From Acanthaster planci (Eukaryota > Echinodermata > Asteroidea > Valvatida > Acanthasteridae), in NCBI RefSeq assembly GCF_001949145.1, contig NW_019091364.1, positions 2,811,739 through 2,875,738 of the forward strand: a DNA stretch of 64,000 nt, given 5' to 3'. This document shows, one piece after another, positions 31,801-42,642 of this stretch. Within the stretch, counting starts at the first letter, position 1, and the number at the start of each line of letters is the position of its first letter. The notes under the pieces are model-generated. The model was not told the origin of the DNA, did not search any database, and was given only the letters and a program-made list of their open reading frames with translations. The position numbers and the translations under genes are program-made.

Positions 31801-32214
31801 TACAGCTTTTAACACAATCTGGACATGTCCTTCTGGTAGTGAAAAGTCACTTCCAAAATAAGAAAAAAGATATCGTGTGTTTTTGGACTGAATTTGGTGG
31901 TGTCAAGAGATCTCTGGACCTTGTATGGAAACCGTTTAACGTATAGTATTTTATTTTCATATTCACAGGATGTACCAAATAGCAACCAGACTTTAGCTGG
32001 TTCCCCGATTGGCACGGTGTACATGACCATACAAGGGCGGCTTGCAGAGAACAAATTCGTGCTAGTGGTGGACAGAGGTGATGTCACCGAGCCCTCCACG
32101 ACCAAGCCGGCTACGGACGTTGGCGTTGCAACGGCTACGACTGTGGCTTATCGTCTCCTGTTGGCACTGACTATCGTCACAGCGGCCCTGGTTCCAACTC
32201 TGTTGAGTTGCTAA
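25821..32214 (+). CDS. Secreted or GPI-anchored protein: two lysozyme-like domains plus VWA (8 exons)
   Basis: The join is 25821-25839, 26776-27227, 27701-27797, 28352-28824, 29004-29109, 29972-30547, 31302-31603, 31969-32214. All phases agree and give 756 aa. Domains: signal peptide 1-25; repeat 1 about 35-189; repeat 2 about 215-382; VWA about 388-570; Gly/Ala-rich beta segment to about 715; hydrophobic C-terminus 732-756 suggesting a GPI anchor. Each repeat has R-x-AWV-[E/D]-T-x-DG, then YHGGIWRVDR, then W-x-DCRKP-[IL]-YSALAARLYFH. The E-x-x-G and G-x-x-x-VD-[KR] spacing recalls goose-type lysozyme and SLT transglycosylases; this link is inference. Glu262 would be the acid in repeat 2, and repeat 1 has Asp73. 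Function is unknown; binding or cleaving glycans at the cell surface is a guess. Confidence 0.8.
26776..27227 (+). CDS. VWA-protein exon 2: signal core and lysozyme-like repeat 1
   Basis: It encodes residues 7-157: the hydrophobic core FLFIFCFLP, then LRRLSQL, RRVAWVDTRDG, YHGGIWRVDR and DCRKPIYSALAARLYF. The candidate catalytic position is Asp73 rather than Glu. It starts phase 1 after TTGCAG| and ends phase 0 at CTAAG|GTAACC. Confidence 0.9.
27701..27797 (+). CDS. VWA-protein exon 3: end of repeat 1
   Basis: It encodes residues 158-189, LSDQATLWWNEY then TVENFIRKVSALE. It aligns with exon 5 (VSDQAEYLG, TVTNFVMNVTNLD), showing that an exon pair was duplicated. It is phase 0-1, between TACGCAG| and GGAAG|GTAATA. 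Confidence 0.85.
28352..28824 (+). CDS. VWA-protein exon 4: lysozyme-like repeat 2 (GC donor)
   Basis: It encodes residues 190-347. After a linker it has RRLAWVETLDG (Glu262), YHGGIWRVDR and DCRKPLYSALAARLYF. It ends phase 0 at CCACAG followed by GCAAGT, a GC-AG intron with an otherwise ideal donor. No GT donor nearby keeps the frame and the alignment with repeat 1. Confidence 0.88.
29004..29109 (+). CDS. VWA-protein exon 5: end of repeat 2
   Basis: It encodes residues 348-382, GVSDQAEYLGMQDQ then TVTNFVMNVTNLDSES, with two N-glycosylation sequons (NKT, NVT). It is phase 0-1, between TTGCAG| and AAGTG|GTAAGA. Confidence 0.88.
29366..29520. repeat. MITE in VWA-gene intron 5
   Basis: The left end CTAAGGCTATGTCCAAAACA and the complement of the right end (TTAGGCCGTGTCCGAAACGG) pair over about 32 bp, to TAGAGCTA. 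It overlaps the larger palindrome starting at 29403, so one inserted into or captured the other. Confidence 0.65.
29403..29849. repeat. Large palindromic repeat in VWA-gene intron 5
   Basis: The ends TGCATCCGAATCT and AGATTCGGATGCA are exact complements. Inside, a second block of about 60 bp beginning AATAGACCTACAA pairs with only about two mismatches, around GCAGTGTTTAC and GTGCATTGTGGGTGAAAG. It is a foldback-type element of about 447 bp. Confidence 0.8.
29972..30547 (+). CDS. VWA-protein exon 6: VWA domain
   Basis: It encodes residues 383-574. The MIDAS motif is complete: DSSGS (Asp396), Thr in GGGTQT, and Asp in VITDGQ. The fold closes with ITLFAIGV and the helix before TTCN. It resembles matrilin/collagen-type VWA domains that bind ligands through a divalent metal. 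A single exon carries the whole domain. Confidence 0.97.
30640..30765. repeat. Degenerate ATC/ATG trinucleotide tract
   Basis: Imperfect repeats of ATC, CACC and GATG occur in VWA-gene intron 6. This is simple-sequence decay; no coding signal is seen. Confidence 0.4.
31302..31603 (+). CDS. VWA-protein exon 7: Gly/Ala/Val-rich beta segment
   Basis: It encodes residues 575-675, mainly short beta strands (LAIEASNGSVAMYVSI, LLVAVAGAG) ending in a basic SRKRR. I do not recognise a family. GC content is higher than in the flanking introns. It is phase 1-0, between TTTACAG| and ACGG|GTGAGC. Confidence 0.85.
31969..32214 (+). CDS. VWA-protein exon 8: C-terminus with GPI-type signal
   Basis: It encodes residues 676-756: GTVYMTIQGRL and KFVLVVDRG strands, a Thr/Pro stretch, then the hydrophobic LLLALTIVTAALVPTLL before the stop. 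There is no cytoplasmic basic anchor, so a GPI signal is more likely than a transmembrane helix. Confidence 0.88.
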   Translation, partial: DVPNSNQTLAGSPIGTVYMTIQGRLAENKFVLVVDRGDVTEPSTTKPATDVGVATATTVAYRLLLALTIVTAALVPTLLSC

Positions 32215-32257
32215 ATGTCCCATTTAGAAGTCACGTGTTAAACACTGCGATTCATAA

Positions 32258-32397
32258 TAGCGCGCCTCCAAGAGTTTGCAATGCGTTGGCCAATCACCAT
32301 GCGTAAAATCTGTGTACCCAATGCGCGTGTGGAAAGGGTCGACAGATTTCGCACATTGTGACTGGCCAACGCTGTGCAAAGTCTCGGAGGCGCACTA
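32258..32397. repeat. MITE after the VWA gene
   Basis: The arms GCGCGCCTCCAAGAGTTTGC and the complement GTGCGCCTCCGAGACTTTGC pair over about 54 bp, both including CGTTGGCCA.TCAC. The flanking TA on both sides could be a TA target duplication. It abuts the next element. Confidence 0.8.
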
Positions 32398-32590
32398 TCC
32401 GGTTCGTAAGTGTGACGTCACTTCAGGTTAATCCACCTCCACTGCACACGTGCACTGCACATAGGGTTACATCGCCGTTTACATGGAACCATGGAACTGG
32501 AAGTTAACGTGCAACTTCAGCGATTGTCTAAAGATAGCCTGCAAATCGTGGCGCGTCCACCTTTGTGATGACGTCACTTACGAACCGGAT
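32397..32590. repeat. MITE copy 2 carrying two CRE palindromes
   Basis: The terminal repeats ATCCGGTTCGTAAGTG and the matching CACTTACGAACCGGAT bound 194 bp. Perfect TGACGTCA palindromes lie inside both ends, at 32413-32420 and 32569-32576. It is the same family as 21156-21338. Confidence 0.8.
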
Positions 32591-34640
32591 TGTGAAACGA
32601 CCGTATTATATAGGTCCGTATAAAATACACTTATTGATCCGTATACTATAAGAGGTAAGTCTCTGAGTAAAGAGTTTATAAAAGTGAAAAGCCGCCATCT
32701 TTTTCACCGATGCATTTGTAAAAAGTAACAGGTTAAACAGCATATCCATTTATGCAGCAAATAAACCCGCTAAGCGATACTTTTACGAAAGTGAGATTAC
32801 TTTAAGCATATACAGTAATCGTGTATCTATAAGAACTTTTTTTCATGGCTGTGTACAAAAGAGAAAAATTTAACCAAAAATAACCGAGTCCTGAGTTTTG
32901 TGAGGACTACTGCGTAATGTCAACGGATTTTATAAAGAAGTGACACCCTTAGCTACTCGAGTTTCGCAAGTACAGATGCTGCTACTAGTAAAAAGAATTC
33001 CAACCAACTCCTATTATGCTTTCGCTGGTTATTTGTGGTACTTGCCAATTTGTCCTTTAATTAAAAAAAACAATTTGATCATTATGACAGCTTCACCCAA
33101 GTACGAAGATGGTCGGAACAAAACTTTTGATTAGATTTCAACCTTCATACCATCGAAGGATAATTGTTATTTTTTTCCCACTCGCTCCTCTCTCTGTTTT
33201 TTTGGCGAGATACAAGGACTGGAAAGCGGTCTACTCCTCCATGTTTTGACTTCAGGCGATGACGGCCAACATCTCATAGGGTGCATCCCATTCGCCGAGC
33301 GCGTTCTTGCTATTGAATTTGGAGGAATACAAAAATGATTAACGTACACCGAACAAACAAAAAACAATGTTAAATAACGAAAAAGTTGTTCGGAAATCGA
33401 GCTAAAGCTTTGATATTTCTGCATGCTACGTTTACGAAGTGCCTTTCAAAAAAACAAGGAACTGGACGGTGACGGCAGTGTCTCCTCCCCCCTAAACCCT
33501 CAGACTCATAATGAACAATGAAGCACCTGCTCCGCCAGCAATGGCTGGGTAAATAGCAATTGGTAAATATTTCACCGTCCGTGAAATTGTAGTTGATAAC
33601 ATTTGAAGTCGGTATATGCATTGTCAGAGAAATGACCCCTCACCGCTGATCACAAGAAGCCACTTAACGTTAGTTCAGACTAGACGAATGCACAACACTG
33701 ACATAATGTGGTTGACGTCTTCTACCGCGACTATATTTCACGGTGTGTGTTTTGCAGAGACAAGTACGGAACCAATACCTATGTCAAATGTTCCTCACGT
33801 CAGGATCAGCACCCACACCCTTAGGATACTTCACCTTGGAACACCCCCCCCCCGCTGAAGGTTCTGCTGTAAGGTGTGCGACTGTGTGGCAACAACTTTG
33901 TCGGCACTCAAAGCATTATAATCAGCCCTTCACGACACTTCAAATCTTTCGAAATACAGTTATCACAAATGAAAACAGCTGCTTGAAATGATTAACGACC
34001 ACCACAACGAGACAGAATATAACCTCTGTGCCAGGCCTTTCTGTGAACGAGCCTGCTTCGTCGTCTTCTGCCAATCAGTCACACATTTATCAGTCTGTCG
34101 ACGGCAAATAGCCTATCAATTATTTATAATAAATTTACAAAGAAGGGCCTTTTTCAGATTGGAGACGTGGGAAAATTATTAACGGCCGAAAAGTCAGAGG
34201 ATTTTACGATTTCTTCATTTGTTATCTACAGAGTATTCATTTTTACAACCGTAATCAGAAGTAACATGTACCGGCCTGTAACAAGTTAGAAATTGCCGAA
34301 ATCCCTGTCCATTGTCAGCTGAGATACGGCTACGATAGCGGGGGAGACAATTGTGATAAGGGCAATCATTTCAAGTCTATCAGACAATATACGCAGAACG
34401 TGAATGAGGAAGGTATGAATGCCCACAACGCTGAAAAGAATTTTCTTCAACTTGAGGTTTTTCAGGCATATTCTGTACAAATAGATTTATTCGTGAATCC
34501 CTTTTTGAGCGTTGGATTGATTATGTGGTTCTTGGTAAGATATGACCAGTGTAATGTGCCTTTGTTACCATGATATTGCTGATTAACTATTCAACTGATA
34601 ACTTAGCGTAAGTGCTGGTTTCCAGAAACTCCTGGCTAAT
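32591..34640. other. Intergenic DNA, no gene seen
   Basis: AT-rich, with a run of ten or more C near 33844. No frame has domain signal or splice support. It probably contains the GPCR promoter and any 5' UTR exon. Confidence 0.5.
32760..32765 (+). terminator. Candidate poly(A) signal for the VWA gene
   Basis: AATAAA lies about 545 nt after the VWA-gene stop. If it is used, the 3' UTR would include both MITEs at 32258-32590. Confidence 0.3.
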
Positions 34641-35669
34641 ATGAATAAATGCACATTTGCCGTCAAGACGTGGATGGCTAGGGCAAGAATGCTACACTTG
34701 GCAATAAACAGCACGGCCATTTTTACCTCGACTCCAGAAGGAGATATCTGGGACACCATCCCCCAACACACCGCGTTAAGAATAGTTGGCTGCGTCCTGA
34801 TGACCCTGACGGTAGTGTTAATCCTGGCCTTCAACCCAATAAGTCTGGTGGTCCTCCATCAAGTCACTAGCATTCGGCTGACGACCAAGCTGTTCATGGC
34901 TTCACTGACCATCGCCGATCTAGGGAACGGGCTGTTCTGGGCACTGCCCCAACTCACCGAGAACATCGCTGGCGCCTGGGTCCTCGGGGACGGTATGTGC
35001 AAGCTGTTTGGGATCGGATACCGGACCTTTGTATCCTTGAGTGTGTTCTCCCTTGTCATGATGAACGTGGACCGCTACATCGCTATCGTGTACTCGCTGC
35101 GATACTTCAGAATCGTCACTGTCGGGCGGGCCAAGGCGGTCATCGGCGTCACCTGGGTACTGAGCTTCGTCGGAGGCGCGGGCGCGTACGGGTTCTTGGT
35201 CTACCGCGTTGTGTCCCGCACGCCACCGCACCTGTGCCTCTGGGAGCAGGGCGGGCTGCACCAGCTGACCGTGGTGATCGTACTCTTTACCTCGCTGCTG
35301 ACCATGCTGGGACTCTACACGCACATCCTGGTCATTGCGCGCCGGCAGGCGCGGCGCATCGCCAGCGAGACCCACCAGTTGCCAGGAGCAGGCCGGCGTG
35401 ACAACGGGCTGCGTCTCCGCGTCAAGTCAGCCACCACCGTCTTCCTCATCACTGGGGCCGTCTGCTTGAGCTGGATCCCTTACATTGTCGTCGGCGCCGT
35501 CGATCTCCCTGTGTCTCACGAGGTCAAGATCTTCACGGACACCCTTCTCATGACAAACAGTTGGTTAAATGTTTTCATCTACACTTTCAGAAATAAAGAC
35601 CTCAGACAGCGTTTGAACAGTATTGCCGCGGCTTGTCGACACCAGTGTCGACGGTCAAGCAGTCAGTGA
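34641..35669 (+). CDS. Class A (rhodopsin-family) G protein-coupled receptor, single exon
   Basis: A 342-aa seven-transmembrane receptor without introns. N65 in TM1, D93 in LTIADLG (TM2), C120 at the top of TM3 paired with Cys in PPHLCLW (loop 2), and DRY at 144-146 are all present. TM6 has SWIPY in place of CWxPF, and TM7 has NVFIY (310-314) in place of NPxxY, followed by FRNKDLRQ for helix 8. A glycosylation sequon NST lies at 23-25. The C-tail has Cys residues suited to palmitoylation. It is aminergic- or melanocortin-like in general style, but the ligand cannot be inferred. The first ATG is used; a later Met (17) would also give a full receptor. Confidence 0.95.
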   Translation: MNKCTFAVKTWMARARMLHLAINSTAIFTSTPEGDIWDTIPQHTALRIVGCVLMTLTVVLILAFNPISLVVLHQVTSIRLTTKLFMASLTIADLGNGLFWALPQLTENIAGAWVLGDGMCKLFGIGYRTFVSLSVFSLVMMNVDRYIAIVYSLRYFRIVTVGRAKAVIGVTWVLSFVGGAGAYGFLVYRVVSRTPPHLCLWEQGGLHQLTVVIVLFTSLLTMLGLYTHILVIARRQARRIASETHQLPGAGRRDNGLRLRVKSATTVFLITGAVCLSWIPYIVVGAVDLPVSHEVKIFTDTLLMTNSWLNVFIYTFRNKDLRQRLNSIAAACRHQCRRSSSQ

Positions 35670-35811
35670 TGCGTCAAATTGAACGTGAACATAAGCAAAG
35701 TGAGACAAAACCAGACTGAAGACGCTGTGCCGCTCAATAACCGGTTAAACCTTCGTTAGTTACTGTGCACTATCTTCTCTGCAATTCACAGCACTCCTTT
35801 CTCTGAATCAT

Positions 35812-35817
35812 ATTAAA
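35812..35817 (+). terminator. Candidate poly(A) signal ATTAAA for the class A GPCR
   Basis: ATTAAA lies about 145 nt beyond the GPCR stop, a normal distance for a short 3' UTR. Confidence 0.35.
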
Positions 35818-37538
35818 GAGAGCCTTCTATTGATTTGTGTAAGAGCAGTTAAATCAATCGGTACTGGTCACTGTGCCATCATGTTACCCACAAAGTCAAA
35901 TGTTCCATCTTTCGAACTGATAAAGTGTCACGTTTTCTTAAAAATGAAAACAGTGTTACGCAGCTCGTATACTCCCCTGCTTTGTTGGCTACCTTGGGCT
36001 TTCAACCCGCCTAAATGATAAACTATGGACACAAATGTCACTACTACTCCGATTTTACAGGGGAGGATCTGTGTTGTCAGTTTGTAACAATGTCATGATC
36101 TCAACAAGTCGGAGGGCACATACACAGCTCCGCAAACCATTATCTGTATTACATAGTGTGTAATAATTGTGCAGAAGTTGAGGTCGTAACATCAAAGTCT
36201 TATCAATTATACCCTTGCAGTGATTTGTGTTAATCTTAGAACGGGAAGGATACCTCAAATGCTATGTGTTCATGACCAAATGCCCTTTGCTCGCGCCTGC
36301 GCACTGCAGTGTATTGAAGAAGGAACTGCGCAGTATATGCCAGAGATACAATTGTTTGTATGCAGACCTTCCCTTAAAGGCTTGTAATCAGAGTAGTAAT
36401 GACAAACTAGCATCTAAGTCCTTCGACAGTTCAAGGAAGTCATCAAACATGTAAAAGCTCTTTTTTGTACATGAATTGTTGTAATTTTTAAACCATTGGG
36501 CCAGACGTTTTACTATTTTAAATATTATACCAAAATGTGAAACATTCTAGACCCTGTAAAATTCCTTTAAAAATTTCCATGGAATCGCCCATAAAGTTTC
36601 CATAAAATTTTCCACCATTTTAAACCTTAGGTGTTACCCTGTGAAATCAATATGGCACGGTTCCCGCACTCGTGTCACCTTAGCTGTATCTCCTACTTTC
36701 CCATCTATATTGATGACAATGTCCAAGGTCCAACTATTGTCGGGATTTCATTGAACCTGGAAACATCAGAGAAATATTTTGGCCTCTCTGCGCACAGTGC
36801 CTTATTTGTGGACTGCTTTCCCACGATTCATTCTTTACTCATGTTGTGTCGAGTTGCACTTCGGACAATGGCAGCCGTCGGTATCATGATATCATGATGG
36901 AAATTTTTAAAAGACTTTCTGAGAGCGTCGTTAAAAATAGGCTATTATATGAAGAATACAGAAGTACGGAAGTCCAGAAGGACCACAACCCCCTAAAAAC
37001 GAATAATACCATCTTGCAGCAGTGCGTTATATACACTTTCACCGTAGCCAATTAATATCTCGCCAAGGCGAATACATCAACAGTTTTGTGGGTCCTAGTT
37101 CTCAGACATTTCGTTTGCGCGAAGAGGAGCAAGAATGGCTCTGGTTAGCTCTGAATTTGATTTGCAACAGATAGAAGTCTTGTTTTGTGCTGCCTAAAGT
37201 CAAGGCATTGGGGGCGTGATCCCCACCCTTCTGACGAGGGTGGACCATTTGGTCAGTCCGTCCTTTTTGTAGTGCAGAACCGAAGCATGTGGAATTTCAG
37301 GTTTGAATTTTTCAACAGCCAAATGACTTATATTTAAATGTACTTTAGCACTTTAAATGAATGTAAACTGAATGAATGTGAATGTAAGTGCAGCGGTCCG
37401 CAATTTATCTCAGTGTAGCAGTTTTACCCTGTTTTAATTTTAAAAACTTTTTGGCATTGTATATCGTAAAATTGGTGGCCACGATGCGCTCCGTAGTTGT
37501 CACCTATAGGACATAAAAGCGTGGTCAAGTATACAAAA

Positions 37539-37711
37539 CTACGGAAGTGTATATAGGACATGACTGAAAAAGATTCTGCGTTCTATTTCGCCTTGGCGCA
37601 ATAAGATTTCGCCCGGGCGGATTATTATTTCGCCCCGGCGAAATCGTATTCCGCCAAGGCGAAATAGACGGCAGAATTTTTTTCTGTCATGTCCTATACA
37701 CGCTTCCGTAG
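37539..37711. repeat. Foldback MITE with nested CGCC-GGCG palindromes
   Basis: CTACGGAAG and CTTCCGTAG bound the element. The left arm continues ATAGGACATGAC and TCTATTTCGCCTTGGCG, and the right arm is its near-perfect complement, about 57 bp in all. The centre holds repeated CGCC..GGCG palindromes separated by AT-rich spacers. CGCCAAGGCG also occurs alone near 37062. Confidence 0.85.
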
Positions 37712-39534
37712 AAAACCAAATCGCACGGCAAAACGATTCCAGTGACTAGAGCGAGCTTAGGAGAACATCAACGCACTTTCGGCCAGGATGCCGTAGCAAA
37801 CTTGGAGAAACTGTGATTTGTGAACGGAGTGGTGGAGCTGAAACCAGTGATGAAGTCTTGGAAATATATGGAACAGGAAACCGTGGTGACTAGGGAATAA
37901 ACAGAAATAAATACTAATAAATTGACTGGAATGCACGTACATGTACCCACTAGACGACAACATAATTGTACATGTAACGTTGCAACAATTGTCCCCGATT
38001 AAGGCTAAGGTTTGTACTCTAAACTCCTCTATTTTACATAATAACACAAGAATCACTAAATGATCTTATACTATAAACACTAAAGAACATATGGCAGTAC
38101 TCACAAATGTCAGTAACGCACGGTAAGGGCAAATTTGGAGGTATTCTGATTGGAAATGTGCTTGCTAAACCTGATTTTAGAACGGAATGTACGGTGCGAG
38201 AATGAGCAAACTACTGAGGGCGCCCTACCAACTATTGCGCGGTCAGTCGTCAGTGAGGGACTTTCCTACACCCATGCTGTTCAACTTGCTGGCTACTTTA
38301 ACCCATACTCTGGTTTGCTCTTCTGGCCGTTATCCGGGACTCTGCGCACTCGCAGAACCGGCCCCCAGATTGCCAGCTGCTTGAAGAAGGGGTGGACTTT
38401 ATAGATCTTTCTGGTTTTTCTCTCCGTTGCACCGAGAAACGTAACAAATTCTGCTCCGGAAGATGCAGGTTAGTCTTCCTTGTTTTTAAAAAACACATTT
38501 TTGTGCTACCGCAATATACAATCGGAGATCGATTCTTTGGAAGCCTGATCGAGATGTTATGTTTAGAACCATCGACTACAAGTTTCAGAGGATGATGGCA
38601 AGATCGTGGTTGAGAGGTTGGGCAATGACAGTGTAAACTGATGATTTAGTAGTGATTGAAATGATAGGCATGATAGACAAAAACAAAAACGAGTTCTTCA
38701 TGCACTCATGTGTACCACGTTTGAAAATTTCAACTTCACTTATTAAAAGCTGCAAACGTCGCACTTGCGGCTATTACGTATGTCGCCAATACATTCTTTG
38801 CACGTCACGACTTGGAATGGGCATTATGAAAGCAACTGTAGCAGATGACCGTAATTTACACAAGGGAAAGTCTTTTCCCTAAGTGGATTCTTTGTGCAAT
38901 CTTAAACTCGTTCTGGACAGAAAAAAAACCTTTAAAACTCGCGTTTTCAAAGTTATGCTCACATCAGCCCGCTAATTCTTTTGACCCCAGCGACGCCCAC
39001 GGAGCAAATATATATATGCAAAGTAGCATATATTGTTTGAGGTGTAGCAAGGCGATTTCCAGGATATGCATGTACAAAACCTCACCCAATACTCGGTGAC
39101 AGGTACTGGAAATAAAAACCCCTATAAACTGAACTCTGAGGGGAAGGGTCAATGTTCGTAATCAGACGACAGGACTGTACTTGAATGGCATTCACTTTCT
39201 GTTCAAGAAAGAAAAGAGTTTGTAGAGATTTAAAGAAGCTAAAAAGAGTTAAGTGAGAGCTTGTAGGACCCTGATCCATTCGTGTGAGTGCACAACAACA
39301 GGGAAAGACACATTCGACAACCTTTGGTTTTAAATTATTGGAATCAGAATAGCCAGAAAACAACTTTTTTGGGGTATCAGTTTGTGAACATATTTAAATG
39401 CTAAGCGTATTCGGGTATTTAATGGATTGTATTTAACCACTGAACACTGATGTTGAGGACTTGAACACTAAACGTTAAGCATCCAAGCATGTTTACAAAG
39501 TGATAGCAAAACTGTGTTTAAAAGATAAACACAC

Positions 39535-39745
39535 ACAGCAAAAGCCGGGGTGTTAACTTCAGCACCTCAGGTGTTATCAGAGGACTATACCAACAATTTT
39601 CACTAGTGTTAAAAAATTGGTGTTATTTGGTGTTACTTTCAACACCCTAAAATGCTGTTTGATTAGTAACACCAGCGGTATTAAAGTAACACTCTAAGGT
39701 GTGGGCATCGGATAACACCAAGAAGTGTTGACGTTAACACTAGAG
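39535..39745. repeat. GGTGTTA/TAACACC interspersed repeat
   Basis: GGTGTTA, AACACC and AGTGTTA motifs recur in both orientations about a dozen times over 210 bp. The alternating inverted units suggest a decayed foldback transposon. Confidence 0.6.
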
Positions 39746-41474
39746 TTTTTACTTTTTTCACTTTTTGCCCTGTTCAAAGTGTACGCTTTCGTGAACAGTT
39801 TGTTAGAATTACAGCCACGTGGTATCTATATGTTACCTGTCACCACAAAATGAGCTGAATGAAATTGAGGTATAAGTATTTTTGAAATCAGCTGAGTAAT
39901 TAAGATCCTGTAAATTATATGGAATTAAAAGGAGACAGTTTACTCTTTCCAGTATTACAAATATGAGTTTGAACCCTCAAAATTGGAAAGAGCGGGATGA
40001 GACTTTACTCTTATTTTGTCGTAACTGATCACATATGCAACATGTGCCTTAAAACCAGAGGTACAGGTTACTTGCATGTGAACGTAATTGTGGGAAAGTT
40101 TTGCCAAGGCTCAGTGATTGAACCTCAAAAGCATTTTTTTTACCCCTCAAGAGTTTGGGTCACTCAACCGTTGATTTTAATTATCACAACTCGTAGCCTC
40201 AAGAATAATACAAAATTAAAACTCTCAACACTAAGAGAAAATAGCTTCCCCCGCAATATGGCCTCAGCGGAAGTGTCTTTACAGCACATTTTAGACGAGT
40301 TCATCCATTAGCACGTGCGCTTAGGTTTTGTCGGATGAGAAAGACTGAGCCAGTTCAATAACAACAATCTTGCCAGTACTGTGTTATTTAACACTCTGTT
40401 GACGGGGCCCTGCAGATGGGGGCGACGACGAGTAAAACTAGTTGTGGCTGTTGATTGGGAAGTATTTTGATGAAGTAATAAAATTTATAGGTTTTTTTCT
40501 TTTCGTTTTTCTAGTTCTGGTCAACTTCAACTGCAGCACTGAGTTCACTGAGTTCATTCTTTAAGCGTGGAGTAAAGAGGGCACGAACCTTTGGAAGTCA
40601 ACTGGTAGCTGGCTCCCGCCAAGTGATTCCATCTTTGAGGTCATGGGATGTTCTGCGATTAACGGCACGGTTGCCTTCGCTCCGTCTTAGGCAGTTTCTC
40701 AGCCGCCGGGAGTAAACGAATTCGTGTGGTTGTTTTCAGAAAGCAACGCCAACCAAAGTGCAGTCTTTTTCAGGTACATGTAATTCCCATAGTTTACATT
40801 TCATACAGATTCAGTAATACTCTTCATATGGATAGTAGAGGTCAATCAAACGTGACAAAACTTCAAACCTTTCGTAAAAATTAATCAAGAAAAGAAAACA
40901 AAACCAGACCAAGACCCAGACCAAGACCAGTGTGAAGGTAGCAGTTTAGTTATAAATGTTTCTGGTATCACCATGCAAGCATATCTCTTTTCTAGTATGC
41001 ATGACCCTGAAACGTACCCTGGGTTCTTTTGAGAACTATGCCCCAAAAGAAACATCCTTACCCGGTGCTACCGCAAACCTCTTTAAGTTTCAGTTTCATA
41101 GGCCTAATTCTGCTTCAATCAGTTTGTTTTTTTGGCTATCTTGCAACCACTTGGACAAATGAAACCGTGGTTATGCAGATTGTCATCTTAAACTGAAGAG
41201 GCCACCGTTTGTCTTAAATGTTGGGGCACCTCTCTCAATATTGACTTCTCTCTCTTTACGAACTAAACGAGTGATGAACAGTCACGGATTGTTAAAAGTA
41301 TTAAAAGCTTGGGGTAAACGGGGTGGCTCTGCCTGATTTCAGTGGCTTTGTGAGCTTGATGGTTGAAGTGGCTTTTGTATTGTTTTCTCGTTCTTTCTAT
41401 GCCAGTAGTAGATGGGGCCTCACCCAAAGTTCAATTTGGGCCTGCGCACGGGATGAAAGGGCGACAGACCATAT

Positions 41475-41871
41475 TGTAACGGACCGTTAATACGGCTTTT
41501 GTTGCAACTAGAATAGCCTCAGCCGCTGGCGGAGGGCTGGTCTTCAGTGGAGCGCCCTGATGACCTGCTTTTGTAATTGTATAACATTTTGTGCGCCCCG
41601 GAAATTAGTCTCTATTTCGGGATGCCTGCGGTTTTGGCGGGGCCCGGGGAAGTGTTTGGCAAAGTTCCCGGGTGGAAATTGTTTAACATTGTTATACATA
41701 TTTTTGGATGAGAGTTGTATCTGTGTAGTTGTGGTTTGGACCGCAGTGCGGAAAGCTGTAAGCAGACTTTCAGTGGATTAAAGAATTTTTGTCGTTGTAA
41801 ATCCTGTGACTGGTGTCCCCTTTTTGGTGTAGCTAATTTGGAGGACTGTGACTGAGGTCGGTGTTGCCACA
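41475..41871 (+). mobile_element. Possible solo LTR (Gypsy-like)
   Basis: It starts TGTAACGGACC and ends near TTGCCACA. An ATTAAAGAA signal and a GT-rich stretch (TTTTTGTCGTTGTAAATCC) lie near the 3' end, as in Gypsy-type LTRs. No second LTR, internal genes or clear target duplication was found, so this is tentative. Confidence 0.35.
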
Positions 41872-42642
41872 ACAGACTGGATGCTCAACAGCGAACTTGA
41901 AATCCGACCCTCCCCTCGTTTGCTGCATTATACGAAACAAGACAAAGATTCCTAAAAAAAGACTAAAGAGTAAGCCTACGGACATGTTATACTGGACCTC
42001 AAAATTCTTTGTGGTTAGCTAACAGAGTTTTGAAGTCGTAGGTCTGTCCAAAATGGACACAAAATGGCTACCGTGGGCATGATGTTGAATGCGGCCAGTT
42101 TGTCGACAGAGGGCGCTTCTGCGTCTTTACAAATCCCAGAGGGACACGTTCCAGAAGATGCACCGCAGCCTTTAAGTGTCCAGTGCGCCATCCACCACGT
42201 GCATGAGTATTCGTGAATCAGTGCACGGTAACATTGGCGTATTCATCGCATAAACACATAGAAGGGGTCCTTCAACTGTGAGAGATTCGATTGGGTACTT
42301 GCTGTATGGTTGGATTGCACGGGCATTTTGCACAGCGCTATCAGTGCTTCCAATGAGTTCCAACACGCGGTAGGGACGGCCTGGAAGACTCCCCAAACGC
42401 TGGCGGTGGTTGGACCGAGTGTACCTACTGCTTGGTAAATTTTGTTGGCTGAGGGCGTGGTTGGTGGTGGTATTGCTGGAATAAACGTAAGTAAACGCAT
42501 TTTTTTGTTCTTCATTTGTGGTGCAATACAATTTTGTGTCTACACAAGGCCTACATATACAAAGACTCCTGACTTTAGAATCGACTGAATGTGTCTTTAC
42601 AGTAAATCGTTCTGTTCTGGGACCCTCAGAAATCTGTCTTAC

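Larger units (their letters stand above)
35820..41470. other. Gene-free region with repeats
   Basis: No reading frame here has recognisable domains or splice-supported partners. It contains a CGCC-rich foldback element at 37539-37711, a GGTGTTA repeat at 39535-39745 and short CCAAGACC repeats near 40905-40930. The rest shows nothing I can name. Confidence 0.5.

Noticed and set aside
34920-35401. Long overlapping frames within the class A GPCR
   Set aside because: Shadows of the GC-rich GPCR exon in other frames.
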